This document shows, in pieces, positions 62,799 through 64,000 of a DNA stretch of 64,000 nt. Position numbers and translations under genes: made by a program. The notes beneath the pieces were generated by a model. The model was not told the DNA's origin. It did not search any database and worked only from the letters and a program-made list of their open reading frames with translations. Source of the DNA: Saprospiraceae bacterium (lineage in GTDB: Bacteria; Bacteroidota; Bacteroidia; Chitinophagales; Saprospiraceae); NCBI GenBank assembly GCA_029251525.1, contig JAQXDE010000016.1, forward strand, positions 186,001 to 250,000, written 5' to 3'. Numbering within the stretch: the first letter of the stretch is position 1; the number at the start of each line of letters is the position of its first letter.

Positions 62799-64000
62799 CT
62801 AGATTATCTTAAACATCACATCATCTTCTTCAATGTCTTCTCCATGCTTTGCTGTTATTTCTATAATTTTTCCCGATTTATCGGCCGCAATGGCATTGAT
62901 AACTTTCATGGATTCAATGAACGCAACGGTATCCCCTTCATGGATTATATCTCCAATTTTTGCAGGTCGATCTGAAGATTCTTTGGTTAGATAAAATTTT
63001 CCTTCCAAGGGCGCTTCAATTGTTTGGTAACTTCCTAATTCAGCTTTTTGAGTAGTAGTGCTTTGAGATGAATTTCGTGTGGATGAATTATTTTTATTAT
63101 CTATCGGGGCGTCATCATAAGAAATATTGACTTTGAATTTTTCTCCATCAACATCTACAGTAATATTTCTAGGCTGCAGAGTAGAATGTACTTGATTAAT
63201 GGGACCAATAGCAGCAGGAGTAATTGATGAACTAGTAGATTGGGTTTTTTTTGCCTTTCTTTCTTCTAAGTCTGCATTAAATTTTTCTTTCGCTTTTCCA
63301 GATTTATAGTCTTTATATTGAGCTGGGTGCATCGCTAATTCAAAAAGCTCCTCATCATCCTCTCCGTAATCCCAACCATTCTTCTCCATTTCTGCTGCGA
63401 ATAATTCTAATTCATCTGGGTATAAATCTTGAGGGTTTCCAGTATAAGGTTCTCTTTTTTGATTGAGAGCTAATGCTTGTAAATCCTCTCCTAAAGGACC
63501 TAGTAATTGTCCAGATCGTCCCATCAACATACCCCACGTATTTTCATCAATCATGCTCCATCGTTGTTTCCCTTTTTCTATTTGGGTTACATTCATCAAT
63601 GCAACATTTTTGACATACTGACTGAAAGGGGTAACCAAAGGAGGGTAACCCATTTGCGGCCATACATACTCTACCTCGTTAAATAACTTTATTAAAAGGT
63701 CATCTTGAGAAACATCTGGTTTTCCATTTTTAGCCATCCATTTATTTAAGCTACGAATGTTTTTTTCCAAATCAGCCATCAAACTTCCCATCATACCGCC
63801 TGGTAGTCCTGAACCTATCAACAAGGAATTCATTTGACGATTAAGAGGATTTATGTAATAACCTAAAAAGTCATTCATAAACTCTTGTGTCAATCTCCTC
63901 ACTTCCATGTATGCATTCATATTAATGTCTTCTACTTCAAAACCAGCATCTTTGAGCATCGCATGAATAGTCAACAAATCTGCATGGCCAGTTCCCCAAG
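62799..64000 (-). CDS. Decarboxylase alpha/biotin-carrier protein (OadA-like), partial
   Basis: The frame runs off the right edge; at least 399 aa are visible, in-frame upstream of the nominal first Met (WGTGHADLLTIHAML continues to the edge). The visible part has the C-terminal half of a carboxyltransferase (MEVRRLTQEFMNDFLGYYINP, MGYPPLVTPFSQYVKN) then a linker and a biotinyl domain ending VAFIESMKVINAIAADKSG. Lys of ESMK is the biotinylation site; AMKM is the usual form. It transfers CO2 from oxaloacetate or a similar acid to biotin for the membrane subunit downstream. Substrate is not fixed. Confidence 0.88.
   Translation of the reverse strand, partial: WGTGHADLLTIHAMLKDAGFEVEDINMNAYMEVRRLTQEFMNDFLGYYINPLNRQMNSLLIGSGLPGGMMGSLMADLEKNIRSLNKWMAKNGKPDVSQDDLLIKLFNEVEYVWPQMGYPPLVTPFSQYVKNVALMNVTQIEKGKQRWSMIDENTWGMLMGRSGQLLGPLGEDLQALALNQKREPYTGNPQDLYPDELELFAAEMEKNGWDYGEDDEELFELAMHPAQYKDYKSGKAKEKFNADLEERKAKKTQSTSSSITPAAIGPINQVHSTLQPRNITVDVDGEKFKVNISYDDAPIDNKNNSSTRNSSQSTTTQKAELGSYQTIEAPLEGKFYLTKESSDRPAKIGDIIHEGDTVAFIESMKVINAIAADKSGKIIEITAKHGEDIEEDDVMFKII

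Noticed and set aside
1-64000. tRNA, rRNA, insertion sequence or prophage
   Set aside because: No cloverleaf-like sequence, rRNA segment, transposase frame or capsid/terminase gene was recognised on reading either strand; short or divergent RNA genes could still be missed without a covariance search.

Overview
The window is AT-rich DNA from a member of the Bacteroidota. It encodes three proteins with C-terminal type IX secretion (T9SS) sorting domains, PKD-type surface domains, a DUF4846 lipoprotein, a ScoAB CoA-transferase and several families typical of the phylum. A few start codons sit directly after TAnnTTTG-type -7 elements, and Shine-Dalgarno sequences are mostly absent. A Saprospira-like or related marine/freshwater lineage is possible, but the genus cannot be fixed from sequence reading alone. 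No rRNA, tRNA, CRISPR array, insertion sequence or prophage was seen. Both outermost genes run off the window.

Layout. 1-5.3 kb: outer-membrane barrel, lipoprotein, RluF pseudouridine synthase, AlgH/YqgE protein and a T9SS cargo. 5.8-12.6 kb: four secreted proteins on the minus strand. Three resemble phage tail-fibre or adhesin proteins; the fourth carries a LamG-like domain. 12.8-14.7 kb: ABC-F ATPase. 14.8-22.3 kb: a minus-strand surface-polysaccharide block (chain-length/BY-kinase-like protein, Wzx flippase, glycosyltransferase, 43-aa membrane protein, RluA-type synthase, GT39-type transferase). 22.6-25.2 kb: RibD, then the most unusual gene, an HNH-like plus AP2 protein with a histone-H1-like Lys/Ala/Pro tail. 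25.5-31.7 kb: DinB-like protein, acyl-CoA ligase, alpha/beta hydrolase, acyl-CoA dehydrogenase and the two CoA-transferase subunits, together suggesting fatty-acid or ketone-body use. 32-40 kb: phosphoesterase, Gfo/Idh oxidoreductase, a MoaD/ThiS-like protein beside a decayed sialidase-like remnant, and two large T9SS proteins (esterase, M43 metalloprotease). 40-50 kb: guaA with a PBP1-like lipoprotein, DUF4846 lipoprotein, TrmH, a C39-peptidase ABC exporter with its HlyD partner, then pyrR-pyrB. 50.5-54.4 kb: a 1077-aa secreted coiled-coil protein, a histidine-kinase pseudogene and a GlsB-type membrane protein. 54.6-64 kb: an LptF/LptG-type permease with a Lys-rich insertion, PAP2 phosphatase, UbiA-like protein, M42 peptidase, PyrE, NUDIX hydrolase, a small secreted protein, and the beta and (partial) alpha/biotin subunits of a sodium-pumping decarboxylase.

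Themes are envelope biogenesis and surface decoration, lipid and CoA metabolism, and nucleotide synthesis (guaA, pyrR, pyrB, pyrE). The best candidates for something undescribed are the HNH-AP2-histone-tail protein at 24.1 kb, the secreted coiled-coil protein at 50.5 kb, the tail-fibre-like cluster at 8.4-12.6 kb and the Lys-rich LptF variant.
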